From positions 62,001 to 126,000 of the forward strand of contig JAFECT010000013.1 of assembly GCA_018241995.1 (NCBI GenBank): a stretch of 64,000 bases of DNA, read 5' to 3'. Both the position numbers and the translations under genes were made by a program. A model generated the notes under the pieces. The model saw nothing but the letters and a program-made list of their open reading frames with translations. It did not search any database and had not been told where the DNA came from. The DNA comes from Pseudomonadota bacterium (GTDB taxonomy: Bacteria; Pseudomonadota; Alphaproteobacteria; Caulobacterales; Caulobacteraceae). Within the stretch, counting starts at the first letter, position 1. Each line of letters starts with the position of its first letter. Below, piece by piece: positions 32,567-40,629 of the stretch.

Positions 32567-33736
32567 ATGTCGCTCGCGCTTTCGACGCTCATCTATGAAT
32601 GGCGCCGCTATCTGGCGGCGATCATATCCTTGGCCGCGGCCGGCCTGATCGTGTTGTCGATGGTCGGGCTGTTCATGGGCATCGGCCAGGCCTTCAACGC
32701 GCCGATCACCAAGTCGCCCGCCGACATCATGGTGCTGTCGCCCAAGGCCACGGCCCTGTTCAGCGGCGGCGCCGGCCTGCCCCGCCGGGTCATTCCCCAG
32801 ATTTACATGCACCCCGGCGTGTCTGAGGTGATGGACCTCGAGGGCTCCGGAGGCCTCTGGCAGAACGATCCCAACTCGGCCACCAGCAAGCGCAAGGGCC
32901 CCTCCGCCCAGGCCCAGCGCACCTTCGTGCAGAGCTTCGCGGTCGATACCAGCGAAGGCTCGGTGACCCTGCCGACCGACTTCGGCCCCGACGTGCGCGC
33001 GGCGCTCGACGAGCCCTACGCCATCGCCATCGACGAGACCGCGCGGGGCACCCTGGGCGTCGAACTCGGCGACAAGGCCTCGCTGAACGGCCACACGGTC
33101 AAGGTGCGCTACCTGCTGCACGGCTACGCCAACATCGCCAACGCCATGGTGTTCATGTCGCGCCAGACTGCGCGCCTGCTGGGCATCGGCAACTCCGGGC
33201 CCCGCGTTGGCCCGTTGATGGTCAAGCTGAAGAACCCGGCCGACGCGCTGAAGATACGCGACGAGCTGAACGCCAGCCCCAACGCCCAGAACAGCTACCG
33301 CGCCTGGACCCGCGAGGAGCTGGCCCAGGCTAACCAGCAGCAGCTGCTCAAGAACAATATCATCGGCATCATGCTGATCGGCGGCCTGATCATCGGCGGC
33401 TTCGTCGGCATGGTGATCACCTGGCAGACCCTGCGCGGCGCGATCTTCGCCAACATCAAGGAGTTCGCCAGCCTGCGCGCGTTGGGGGTCTCGATGGGCT
33501 CGCTGCGCTGGGTGATCATGGAGCTGTCGTTCTGGGTCGGGGTGGCCGGGCTTCTCGTCACCGCCCTGCTGATCTGGGGCACGACCGTGCTCGCCGGCTT
33601 CGGCGGCCTGCCTATGGCCTATCCGATTCAATGGGTGGTGACCGTTGCGGTCCTGCTCCTGATCGTCGCTGTCGTCGCCGGTTTCCTCTCGCTCGGCATC
33701 CTGAAGAAGAGCCAGCCCGCGGACCTGCTGCGATGA
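32567..33736 (+). CDS. ABC transporter permease, FtsX/DevC-like
   Basis: The product is 389 residues. There is one membrane segment near the N-terminus (about 18-40), a large periplasmic domain at about 45-260, and three segments at the C-terminus (about 263-285, 325-347 and 358-378), which is the MacB/FtsX layout. The motif NIKEFASLRALGVSMGSLRWVI before the last pair is typical. The family transmits ATPase movement to a periplasmic adaptor rather than moving substrate through the membrane. It is the first gene of a three-gene operon, coupled by ATGA to the ATPase gene. Confidence 0.92.
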   Translation: MSLALSTLIYEWRRYLAAIISLAAAGLIVLSMVGLFMGIGQAFNAPITKSPADIMVLSPKATALFSGGAGLPRRVIPQIYMHPGVSEVMDLEGSGGLWQNDPNSATSKRKGPSAQAQRTFVQSFAVDTSEGSVTLPTDFGPDVRAALDEPYAIAIDETARGTLGVELGDKASLNGHTVKVRYLLHGYANIANAMVFMSRQTARLLGIGNSGPRVGPLMVKLKNPADALKIRDELNASPNAQNSYRAWTREELAQANQQQLLKNNIIGIMLIGGLIIGGFVGMVITWQTLRGAIFANIKEFASLRALGVSMGSLRWVIMELSFWVGVAGLLVTALLIWGTTVLAGFGGLPMAYPIQWVVTVAVLLLIVAVVAGFLSLGILKKSQPADLLR

Positions 33737-34443
33737 GCCAGACAGCGATCCGGGCCAGCGGCCTCTACAAGCGTTTCCGCACGGGCAAGACCTACATCGA
33801 GGTGCTCAAGCGCATCGAGTTCGACTGCAACCACGGCGAAGTGACCATGGTCATGGGCCCCTCGGGCTCGGGCAAGTCGACCCTGATCGCCGCACTGTCG
33901 GGCCTGTTGCGCCCGGACGAGGGACGAGTCGAGGCTCTGGGCGACAGCCTGTGGAACATGCCCGCCGGCAAGATCGACAAGTTCCGCCTCGACAACTGCG
34001 GCTTCATTTTCCAGGGCTTCAATCTGTTCCCGGCGCTGACCGCCCTGCAGCAGGTGCAGATCGTGCTGAAGTACCAGGGCCTCGACGCCGCTGCGGCGCG
34101 CAAGCGGGCTTCGGGCGCGCTGGAAGAGGTGGGCCTGGGCCCGCGCATGCACCAGCGCCCCGACTCCCTGTCCGGCGGCGAGAAGCAACGCGTGGCCATC
34201 GCCCGCGCCATCGCCAAGAACCCACGCCTGCTGTTCGCCGACGAGCCGACCTCCGCGCTCGACACCGAGAACGGCGTGGTCGTCACCCGCCTGCTCCGCC
34301 GCGCGGCGACCGAGCACGGCGCGGCGGTGATCTGCGTGACTCACGACCCGCGGCTGGAGGCCTTCGCCGACCGCGTCATCCACATCGAAGACGGACGCAT
34401 CACCGACGACGTCCGCCGCACGCCCGCAATGGCGGCGCAGTGA
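33733..34443 (+). CDS. ABC transporter ATP-binding protein, MacB/LolD-like
   Basis: The product is 236 residues. Motifs in order: Walker A GPSGSGKSTL at about 40, the Q-loop in FIFQGFNLFPALTAL, the signature LSGGEKQRVAIARA, Walker B LLFADEPTSALD, and the H-loop ICVTHD. Sequence and size match the LolD/MacB ATPases that energise FtsX-type permeases. The ATG at 33733 overlaps the permease stop; the open frame upstream is not used. The adaptor gene follows after 16 bases. Confidence 0.95.
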   Translation: MSQTAIRASGLYKRFRTGKTYIEVLKRIEFDCNHGEVTMVMGPSGSGKSTLIAALSGLLRPDEGRVEALGDSLWNMPAGKIDKFRLDNCGFIFQGFNLFPALTALQQVQIVLKYQGLDAAAARKRASGALEEVGLGPRMHQRPDSLSGGEKQRVAIARAIAKNPRLLFADEPTSALDTENGVVVTRLLRRAATEHGAAVICVTHDPRLEAFADRVIHIEDGRITDDVRRTPAMAAQ

Positions 34444-34459
34444 ACTCCTGGGGAAGCCG

Positions 34460-35443
34460 ATGATTTTCAAGAAACCCTGGTTCTGGATCGTCCTGGTCCT
34501 CATCCTCGTCGGCGGCGGCGGCTATCTGTTCGTGCAGAAGCAGGCGGCGGCGGCCAAGCAGCGCATCGCCACCGCCAAGGCCCATCCGATCGAGACGCCC
34601 TACGCCACCATCGCGTCCGGCAAGGCCGACGTCGAAGGCGGCATCATCAACGTGGCCGCGCGGCGCGGCGGCATCGTCCAGCAGGTGCTGGTGCAGGAAG
34701 GGGACCACGTCACCAAGAACCAGGTGCTGGCCCGCCAGGAAGACCAGGACGCACGCCTGGCGCTGATGACCGCCCAGTCTCAGCTGGCCCAGGCCCGCGC
34801 CCAGATTCCGCTGACCGAGGTGCAGATCGCCTCGGCCAAGCGTGAGTACGCGCGCCTGGCCAGGCTGGCCCCCACCAGCTTCGTGGCTCAGCAGAAGCTC
34901 GACCAGGCTCAGGACGCCGTGCGCCAGGCCGAGGCCCAGCAGGCCACCAACCGCGCCGCCATCGCCACCGCCCAGGCGGCGGTCAACCAGTCCCGCTACA
35001 ACCTCGACCTGACGGTGATCCGCGCGCCGGTCGACGGGGTGATCGTGCGCCGCTACGCCAATCCGGGCGCGGGCGCCTCGACCTTGAACGTCTCCAACAT
35101 GTTCGACCTGGAGCCCGCCACCGGGCGCATCGTGCGCGCCGAGATCGTGGAAAGCGCCTTGCCCGGCGTCTCCGTCGGCCAGGAAGTCGAGATCACGCCG
35201 GAGGCCGACGCCTCGAAGGTCTATGTCGGCCACGTGATCCGCCGCGCCGCCCTGTTCGGCGCGCGCAAGCTGCAGTCCGACGACCCCAACGAGCGCTCCG
35301 ACGAGCGGGTGGTCGAGGTGGTGGTCTCCGCCGACACCGCCCCCTTCCTGATCGGCCAGCGCGTGCTGGTGAAGTTCATGAAGGCGGGCTTCAAGGCGGG
35401 CGAAAAGCACACCGCCCCCGCGGCTGCGCCCAAGGCGGGCTGA
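34460..35443 (+). CDS. HlyD/MacA-type periplasmic adaptor
   Basis: The product is 327 residues. An N-terminal membrane anchor (about 7-25) is followed by a lipoyl half-motif, a coiled-coil hairpin (about 95-180, QSQLAQARAQIPLTEVQIA and AQQATNRAAIATAQAAVNQSR), the second lipoyl half (LDLTVIRAPVDGVIVRRYANPGA) and a beta-barrel domain. With the permease and ATPase it makes a tripartite export pump that would need an outer-membrane channel encoded elsewhere. The substrate is unknown; DevBCA relatives export glycolipids and MacAB relatives export peptides or macrolides. Confidence 0.92.
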   Translation: MIFKKPWFWIVLVLILVGGGGYLFVQKQAAAAKQRIATAKAHPIETPYATIASGKADVEGGIINVAARRGGIVQQVLVQEGDHVTKNQVLARQEDQDARLALMTAQSQLAQARAQIPLTEVQIASAKREYARLARLAPTSFVAQQKLDQAQDAVRQAEAQQATNRAAIATAQAAVNQSRYNLDLTVIRAPVDGVIVRRYANPGAGASTLNVSNMFDLEPATGRIVRAEIVESALPGVSVGQEVEITPEADASKVYVGHVIRRAALFGARKLQSDDPNERSDERVVEVVVSADTAPFLIGQRVLVKFMKAGFKAGEKHTAPAAAPKAG

Positions 35444-35479
35444 GCCGCTCCAGCCTTACATCGCTTGACGCATCGAACG

Positions 35480-35512
35480 CCCCGCGCCACTCACGGCGCG
35501 GGGTTTTCTTTT
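35480..35512 (+). terminator. Rho-independent terminator after the ABC operon
   Basis: A 9-base stem (CCCCGCGCC / GGCGCGGGG) with the loop ACTCAC is followed by TTTTCTTTT. It ends the permease-ATPase-adaptor operon 36 bases after the stop. Confidence 0.93.
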
Positions 35513-35527
35513 GATACGGAGAGACTG

Positions 35528-36433
35528 ATGGCCGCCGATATCCGCTTCGACGGGCGTGTCGCGATCGTGACGGGCGCGGGCCGTGGCCTGGGCCGCGAAT
35601 ACGCCCTGGCGCTGGCCAAGCGCGGGGCGAAGGTGGTGGTCAACGACTTCGGCGCGGCGCGCGACGGGGTCGGCCACTCGAACGACGTGGCGGACGCCGT
35701 GGTGGCCGAGATCGAGGCGGCCGGCGGCGAGGCCATGGGCCACGGGACCTCGGTCACCGACGAACAGGGCGTCGCCGACATGGTCGCCCGCGCCAAGGCC
35801 AAGTGGGGCCGTATCGACATCCTGATCGCCAACGCGGGCGTGCTACGCGACAAGTCCTTCGCCAAGATGACGATCGAGGACTTCCGCTTCGTGGTCGAAA
35901 CCCACCTGATGGGCACGGCCATCTGCGCCAAGGCGGTGTGGGAGGGGATGCGCGAGCAGAGCTACGGCCGCATCGTGGTCACCACCTCCAGCTCGGGCCT
36001 CTACGGCAACTTCGGCCAGGCCAACTACGGCGCGGCCAAGCTCGGCTTGGCGGGCTTCATGCAGACCCTGAAACTCGAAGGCGCCAAGCACGACATCCGC
36101 GTCAACGCCGTGGCCCCGGTCGCCGCCACCCGCATGACCGAGGACATCTTCCCCCCCGAGATCTTCGACAAGTTCCAGCCGCGCGAAGTGGCGCCCGGCG
36201 TGCTGTACCTGGTCTCCGACGAGGCTCCGACCGGCGCGATCCTGTCGGCCGGCGCAGGCGTGTTTGCGCTCAGCCGTATCGTGGAGACGCAAGGCGCCAA
36301 CCTCGGGGCGGACGCGACGCCGGAACAGGTGCGCGACGCCTGGGCGAAGATCACCGACCCGACGGGCGAGGTGCAGCCCAACGCCGGGCTGGAGCAGTCG
36401 CAGAAGATTTTGGCGTTGCTGATGAAGGGGTGA
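35528..36433 (+). CDS. SDR dehydrogenase, MFE-2-type 3-hydroxyacyl-CoA dehydrogenase-like
   Basis: The product is 301 residues from the ATG at 35528 (GGAGAG upstream); the open frame before it runs through the terminator. Motifs: VTGAGRGLGREYALALAKRGAKVVVNDFG, where the Asp fixes NAD preference, NAGVLRDKSFAKMT, and the catalytic YGAAK. The VVNDFGAARDG and NAGVLRD features are those of the dehydrogenase domain of peroxisomal multifunctional enzyme 2, so the likely reaction is (3R)-hydroxyacyl-CoA oxidation. The C-terminal helix part also fits. An enoyl-CoA hydratase gene lies close by on the other strand. Confidence 0.92.
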   Translation: MAADIRFDGRVAIVTGAGRGLGREYALALAKRGAKVVVNDFGAARDGVGHSNDVADAVVAEIEAAGGEAMGHGTSVTDEQGVADMVARAKAKWGRIDILIANAGVLRDKSFAKMTIEDFRFVVETHLMGTAICAKAVWEGMREQSYGRIVVTTSSSGLYGNFGQANYGAAKLGLAGFMQTLKLEGAKHDIRVNAVAPVAATRMTEDIFPPEIFDKFQPREVAPGVLYLVSDEAPTGAILSAGAGVFALSRIVETQGANLGADATPEQVRDAWAKITDPTGEVQPNAGLEQSQKILALLMKG

Positions 36434-36445
36434 GAACTCGCTCAC

Positions 36446-36465
36446 CTCTCCCGGCCGCGGGAGAG
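36446..36465. repeat. Short palindrome of intergenic-repeat type
   Basis: CTCTCCCG-GCCG-CGGGAGAG forms an 8-base stem with a 4-base loop between two convergent genes. It resembles a piece of the dispersed palindromic repeats seen at 54321 and 56997 and may also act as a weak terminator. Confidence 0.5.
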
Positions 36466-36476
36466 GCGTTGGTCGC

Positions 36477-36860
36477 CTACTCCGCCTTGTGGCAGACCGC
36501 CTCCAGGTTCACCCCGTTCAGGTCGATCACGAACGCCCCGTAGTAGTTCGGGTGATACCAGGGCCTCAGGCCCGGCGCGCCGTTGTCCTTGGCCCCGGCC
36601 GCCAGGGCGGCGGCGTAAAACGCATCCACCTCGGCTCGCGTCTCCGCCGCGAAGGCCAGGTGCATGTGACCCACAGGCTCGCCGGTCCCGATCCAGAAAT
36701 AGGGCTTGCCGTTCGAGCCGAAGCCCGCACCCTCGTAGCCGCCGGTCTGCTCCCTGATCACGAGCATCACGACGCCGATCCCCAGCGGCTCCAGCGCCTT
36801 GAGGTAGAAGGCCTTGGACGCCTCGTAGTCGGCGACGCCGAAACCGATGTGATCCAGCAT
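36477..36860 (-). CDS. VOC family (lactoylglutathione lyase-like) protein
   Basis: The product is 127 residues: LDHIGFGVADYEASKAFYLKALEPLGI, a central FWIGTGEPVGHMHLAFAAETRAEVDAFYAAAL, and a C-terminal YHPNYYGAFVIDLNGVNLEAVCH. The His in LDHIG, the His in HMHLAF and the Glu in NLEAVCH are the positions of VOC metal ligands, so it may be an active metal enzyme. It begins two bases after the enoyl-CoA hydratase stop, so the two are in one operon. Confidence 0.92.
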   Translation of the reverse strand: MLDHIGFGVADYEASKAFYLKALEPLGIGVVMLVIREQTGGYEGAGFGSNGKPYFWIGTGEPVGHMHLAFAAETRAEVDAFYAAALAAGAKDNGAPGLRPWYHPNYYGAFVIDLNGVNLEAVCHKAE

Positions 36861-36862
36861 TT

Positions 36863-37660
36863 CTATTCCCCCTTGAAGCTCGGCTTGCGCTTCTCGATGT
36901 GCGCGGTCACGCCCTCGATGTGGTCGTCGGTCAGGTGCGACAGGGCCTGGGCCGAGGCGCTCATCTCCAGAATGGCTTCGTAGGACGCCTCACGCCCCTG
37001 GCGCAGCAGCGCCTTGCCGAGCCTCAGCGCATGCGGCGGCTGTTCAGCGATCTTGGCCGCCAGGGCCATGGCCTCGTCCATCAGCCTCTCGTGCGGGACC
37101 ACCCGGTTGACCAGGCCCCAGCGCTCGGCCGTGGCCGCGTCGATCAGCTCGCCGGTGAACAGCAGCTCGGCCGCCCGCGCATAGCCGATGGCGCGGGGCA
37201 GGACCCAGGCGCCGCCGTCGCCGGGGATGATGCCGAGCTTCAGGAACGGCACGCCAAACTTCGCCTGCTCCGACGCCACCCGCAGATCGGCCAGCGCCGC
37301 GATATCGCAGCCCAGCCCAACGGCCGGCCCGTTCACCGCTGCGATCAGCGGCACCTCCAGTTCGTAGAGGGAACGGACGATGCGATGCACCACGCGCCGA
37401 TAGCGGCCGCGGATGGCTACGCCCGAGCCCTCGAACAGCTCGGCGCGCGCCTGCATGGCCTTGACGTCCCCGCCGGCGGAGAAGGCTCTCCCTGCGCCGG
37501 TGATCACCACGCAGCGCACGCCCTGGTCGGCGTTGAAGGCTTCGCAGGCGTCGCGGAACGCCTCACCGTCCTCGAGTTCCGGCAGTGCGTTCAGCTTGTC
37601 GGGCCGGTTCAGGGTCAGGACCGCGACCGCGCCGCGGTGTTCGATCTGCAGAAGGCCCAT
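36863..37660 (-). CDS. Enoyl-CoA hydratase/isomerase family protein
   Basis: The product is 265 residues from the ATG at 37660. The crotonase fold shows VAVLTLNRPDKLNAL, the oxyanion-hole stretch AFSAGGDVKAM, and the second oxyanion region AVNGPAVGLGCDIAALADLRVAS, then FGVPFLKLGIIPGDGGAWVLPRAIG. An acidic residue follows at the IPGDGG position as in hydratases with one catalytic carboxylate. It acts in fatty acid or aromatic acyl-CoA degradation. It is followed directly by a VOC gene on the same strand. Confidence 0.94.
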   Translation of the reverse strand: MGLLQIEHRGAVAVLTLNRPDKLNALPELEDGEAFRDACEAFNADQGVRCVVITGAGRAFSAGGDVKAMQARAELFEGSGVAIRGRYRRVVHRIVRSLYELEVPLIAAVNGPAVGLGCDIAALADLRVASEQAKFGVPFLKLGIIPGDGGAWVLPRAIGYARAAELLFTGELIDAATAERWGLVNRVVPHERLMDEAMALAAKIAEQPPHALRLGKALLRQGREASYEAILEMSASAQALSHLTDDHIEGVTAHIEKRKPSFKGE

Positions 37661-37691
37661 CGGCGTCCCCTCGAAAACCTGGACGCCAGAT

Positions 37692-37723
37692 ACACAAAGC
37701 CCCGGCCTTCTCAAGCCGGGGCT
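37692..37723 (-). terminator. Terminator of the 47-residue small gene
   Basis: On the minus strand a 9-base stem (AGCCCCGGC / GCCGGGGCT) with an 8-base loop is followed by TTGTGTA. It stands between the small gene at 37749-37892 and the enoyl-CoA hydratase gene and so separates their transcription. Confidence 0.75.
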
Positions 37724-37748
37724 ATCGGTTTCAGACCTGAAGGGACCC

Positions 37749-37892
37749 TTAGCGGGGCTTCTTCGGCGTCTGGATATAATCCTGCGGACGACTTTCCACG
37801 CGGCCCGTCCGGGGCCTGGGGCTGACCAGCATTCCGCCCAGCAGGGCGAATGAGGTCATGGCGTGTTGCATGTTCTTTTCTTTGTTGTTCAT
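37749..37892 (-). CDS. Small 47-residue protein, own RBS and terminator
   Basis: An ATG at 37892, with AAGGAG 8-9 bases upstream, opens a 47-codon frame ending TAA at 37749. The product starts MNNKEKNMQHAMTSFALLGG, has a short hydrophobic stretch (FALLGGMLV), then a basic Pro/Arg tail ending QTPKKPR. A hairpin terminator follows. It does not match a family known to me. The start signal, stop, terminator and AT-rich upstream region together make a real gene likely, despite its size. Confidence 0.6.
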   Translation of the reverse strand: MNNKEKNMQHAMTSFALLGGMLVSPRPRTGRVESRPQDYIQTPKKPR

Positions 37893-38239
37893 CTTGGCGT
37901 CTCCTTGACCAGCTGGTCTGCGCTAGAAAGAGACACGTCGCGGCTCCCAGGGACTCTCACCCTCCCAGTCGTCAGCGCGTCGAGGACCAATGTCGTATAT
38001 CCGTCGCAAAATGCAATAACTAATCCGGGTTCGGAGCGAAAGATTAATTTCGCCCATAGTGACACTTGGCGCACAGCCATTTGAAAACTAGCAATAATTT
38101 CCAGCTTCGCGGCAAAATTACTCCCGCGCGGCTTAACCCGAAAAGGCGCCTATTTTCGCGTTTTTGGGGTCGCAGGAGCACGAAAAAAGCCCCGGCGCGA
38201 AGCCGGGGCCAAGTCAGACGTCAGAAAGTAAAGCGAGGA
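37893..38239. other. AT-rich intergenic region of 347 bases
   Basis: This region between the two minus-strand small genes is distinctly AT-rich from about 37990 to 38165, for example AGATTAATTTCGCCC and AGCAATAATTTCCAGC. Two overlapping opposite open frames (about 37863-38084 and 37889-38080) have no ribosome binding site and look spurious. The right part carries the terminator of the gene at 38240. The rest may hold the promoter of the 47-residue gene. Confidence 0.45.
38183..38209 (-). terminator. Rho-independent terminator of the minus-strand gene at 38240
   Basis: On the minus strand the 8-base stem GCCCCGGC / GCCGGGGC with a 5-base loop is followed by TTTTTTC. It lies 30 bases past the stop of the small exported protein. 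Confidence 0.88.
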
Positions 38240-38563
38240 TCAGCTGGTCAGAGACGCGGCGCAGGCGTCCCGTTCGGCGCTGAGGCGCTGCAGGCGTTCG
38301 CCCTTGGCGGCGCGCATCTGCAGGGCGGCCTCGCGGCGGGCCTGGTCGGCGCGATCCTGGGCCAGTTCGCCGCGACCGCGCGACTGGGTGTCGACGTAGG
38401 TCCTGAGCGTCTTGCCGTTCTCGGTCCCATCGGCCAGACCCGCACAGCGGGCGGCCTTGACGAACTCGAGGTCGTTCAGGCGGCTTTGCGGCTGGGCCGA
38501 AGCGGCGCCGGCCAGGGTAAGGGTGGAGGCGATCATGGCGGAGAAAGCGATGAGAGTGCGCAT
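38240..38563 (-). CDS. Small exported hypothetical protein
   Basis: The product is 107 residues from the ATG at 38563. A signal peptide covers about 1-23 (MRTLIAFSAMIASTLTLAGAASA). The mature part is helical, highly charged (QARREAALQMRAAKGERLQRLSAERDACAASL) and has two Cys (AARCAG and DACAAS) that may form a disulfide. No known family is recognised. The upstream gap of about 150 bases is AT-rich and it has a clear terminator, so it is a single-gene unit. Confidence 0.75.
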   Translation of the reverse strand: MRTLIAFSAMIASTLTLAGAASAQPQSRLNDLEFVKAARCAGLADGTENGKTLRTYVDTQSRGRGELAQDRADQARREAALQMRAAKGERLQRLSAERDACAASLTS

Positions 38564-38710
38564 TGTCTGTGTCCTAGGCCCGAAGCTGGGGGAGAGCGAT
38601 CGGACTATCGGATTTACTTGCGCATTCTTCAAATTAAACATTGGACATATTCAATGATTACTTGCACGTAATCCCTGTCAACTTCGACATAAACTCACAA
38701 GTGAGTCTGA

Positions 38711-38938
38711 ATGCATAAGAACACTACTCAATCTCCGAACGACAACGAGGCGATCCAGAGTCCTTGCAAAAAAGTCTGCATCGTCGACGGGTCGAAGGGG
38801 ATGTGCATCGGCTGCCTGCGCACCCTGCCAGAGATCGCCGCCTGGGGCGCGATGACGCCGGAACAGCGCGCAGAGATCATGGCCGCCCTGCCCGGCCGCG
38901 CCGACGCCGCCAACCCTTCGCTGCGCCCTACGGACTGA
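38711..38938 (+). CDS. DUF1289 family protein
   Basis: The product is 75 residues. The DUF1289 core is SPCKKVCIVDGSKGMCIGCLRT, with four Cys spaced like a small metal or iron-sulfur site, then PEIAAWGAMTPEQRAEIMAALPGR. The family is widespread in proteobacteria and of unknown biochemical role. The start lies just after an AT-rich region (38590-38700) that probably contains the promoters of this and the divergent gene. Confidence 0.94.
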   Translation: MHKNTTQSPNDNEAIQSPCKKVCIVDGSKGMCIGCLRTLPEIAAWGAMTPEQRAEIMAALPGRADAANPSLRPTD

Positions 38939-39034
38939 GCCCTTCGCCCCTCGCCCGTGTTCATCGGATGCAAACCCTTCCGCCCTAGGGTGCGATCGCG
39001 TCCAGAAAGGCCGCTGCGTCCTGTCGAGCGTTGA

Positions 39035-39583
39035 ATGCTGAAGCATGTCCTGATCATGTCCGCGGCGATCCTGTCCGCGTTCCTGGCCGGCGCCGGGGTG
39101 CTGGCGTTCAGGGCGGCGACCCATTCCGGCGGCGCCATGCCCTTCCCCTCACGCGCGGAAGCGGCCGTTCCCCCTGCCGAAATCCACGCGTCGACCCAGG
39201 CCGTCGCGCATCACGCGGGCAACGCCGAGGTGATGAAGGCGGCGGACGGCCATTACTGGGCCGAGGCCACGGTCAACGGCCGCCACGTTCGCTTCCTGGT
39301 CGACACCGGCGCCACCGCCGTGGCCCTGACCCTGGACGATGCGCGCCGCCTCTCGATCGACCCGGCGCGGCTGAACTTCGATCGCTCGGTCTCTACCGCC
39401 TCGGGCAAGAGCCGGGCTGCGGTGGTGGAGCTGGACTACGTCTCCGTCGCCGGCGCCCGCGTCGAGCACGTGCCGGCCCTGGTGCTGGAGCAGGGGCTGG
39501 AGACCTCGCTGCTCGGAATGACCTACCTGGGGCGCCTGTCGAAGTTCGAGGCGACCCAGAGCGCCCTGATCCTGCGGCCCTGA
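39035..39583 (+). CDS. Retropepsin-like aspartic protease, TIGR02281 family
   Basis: The product is 182 residues. An N-terminal membrane anchor (about 5-25) precedes the clan AA domain: HYWAEATVNGRHVRFLVDTGATAVALT with the catalytic Asp in DTGAT, then VVELDYVSVAGARVEHVPALVLEQG, and LLGMTYLGRL near the end. Proteins of this type act as dimers because each has one DTG motif. The protease would face the periplasm. Its substrate is unknown. Confidence 0.93.
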   Translation: MLKHVLIMSAAILSAFLAGAGVLAFRAATHSGGAMPFPSRAEAAVPPAEIHASTQAVAHHAGNAEVMKAADGHYWAEATVNGRHVRFLVDTGATAVALTLDDARRLSIDPARLNFDRSVSTASGKSRAAVVELDYVSVAGARVEHVPALVLEQGLETSLLGMTYLGRLSKFEATQSALILRP

Positions 39584-39590
39584 GCCCGGA

Positions 39591-40610
39591 CTACTCCGCC
39601 GCCGCCACCCGCGCCTCTCGCGCCAAGCCGGCTTCGCGCACTGCGTCCAGCGCCTGGTCCACAACATCGAGCCCCGCGCCGGGCCGGATCGACTCCACCG
39701 TCAGGATGCGCCGCCAGGACCGCGCGCCGGGGCGCCCATGCATCAGCCCCAGCATGTGCCGGGTCATGCCGGCCAGGTGGAAGCCCTCCGCCAGCCGCGC
39801 GGCCAGATAGGGCTTGTAGGCCTCGACCGCCTCGAACGGATCGACCTCGGGCGCGCCCGGATCGAAGAAGCGCCGGTCGACGGAGCCCAGCAGCACCGGC
39901 TCGTGATAGGCCGCGCGGCCCAGCATCACCCCGTCCACATGCGCCAGATGCGCCTCCGCCTCATCCAACGACGGCACCCCGCCGTTGATGGCGATGGTCA
40001 GCTCCGGCCGGTCGCGCTTCAGCCGATAGACCAGCGGATAGTCGAGCGGCGGGACGTCGCGGTTCTCCTTGGGGCTCAGGCCTTTCAGCCAAGCCTTGCG
40101 CGCATGCACCACGAAGGTCTTCACCCCGGCCGCCGCGCAGCGGTCGACCAACTCATAGAGGCTCTGTTCCGGGTCCTGGTCGTCCACCCCGATGCGGCAT
40201 TTGACCGTGACCGGGACCTTCGCCGCCGCGACCATCGCCGCCATGCAGTCGGCCACCAGCTCCGGCTCGCGCATCAGGCACGCGCCGAAGCGGCCCGACT
40301 GCACCCGGTCGGACGGGCAGCCGACGTTCAGATTGATCTCGTCATAGCCCAGGTCCTCGCCGATCCGGGCCGACGCGACGAGGTCGGCGGGCTCCGACCC
40401 GCCCAGCTGCAGCGCCACCGGATGCTCGACCGCGTCGTAGCCAAGCAGCCGCTCGCGGTCGCCGTGCAGCACCGCCCCGGTCGTCACCATCTCGGTGTAG
40501 AGCAGCGCGCGCTTCGTCAGCATCCGGTGGAACGCGCGGCAATGCCGGTCGGTCCAGTCCATCATCGGCGCGACGGAGAGGGTGTGCGGTTGGACGTTCG
40601 GCAAGTTCAC
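39591..40610 (-). CDS. dusA: tRNA dihydrouridine(20/20a) synthase
   Basis: The product is 339 residues with a GTG start. The FMN-binding TIM barrel has SVAPMMDWTDRHCRAFHR, the catalytic Cys in LNVGCPSDRVQSGRFGACLM, and VKCRIGVDDQDPEQSLYELV, then FVVHARKAWLKGLSPKENR, which is specific to DusA. It reduces U20 and U20a of tRNAs with NADPH. The gene starts 20 bases after the stop of the phoD-like gene on the same strand and probably shares its transcript. Confidence 0.96.
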   Translation of the reverse strand: MNLPNVQPHTLSVAPMMDWTDRHCRAFHRMLTKRALLYTEMVTTGAVLHGDRERLLGYDAVEHPVALQLGGSEPADLVASARIGEDLGYDEINLNVGCPSDRVQSGRFGACLMREPELVADCMAAMVAAAKVPVTVKCRIGVDDQDPEQSLYELVDRCAAAGVKTFVVHARKAWLKGLSPKENRDVPPLDYPLVYRLKRDRPELTIAINGGVPSLDEAEAHLAHVDGVMLGRAAYHEPVLLGSVDRRFFDPGAPEVDPFEAVEAYKPYLAARLAEGFHLAGMTRHMLGLMHGRPGARSWRRILTVESIRPGAGLDVVDQALDAVREAGLAREARVAAAE

Positions 40611-40629
40611 AAGTCAGTCGACTAAGGGC

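Noticed and set aside
37863..38084. Two opposing open frames in the AT-rich gap
   Set aside because: Both lack a ribosome binding site and overlap each other almost fully; composition is non-coding.
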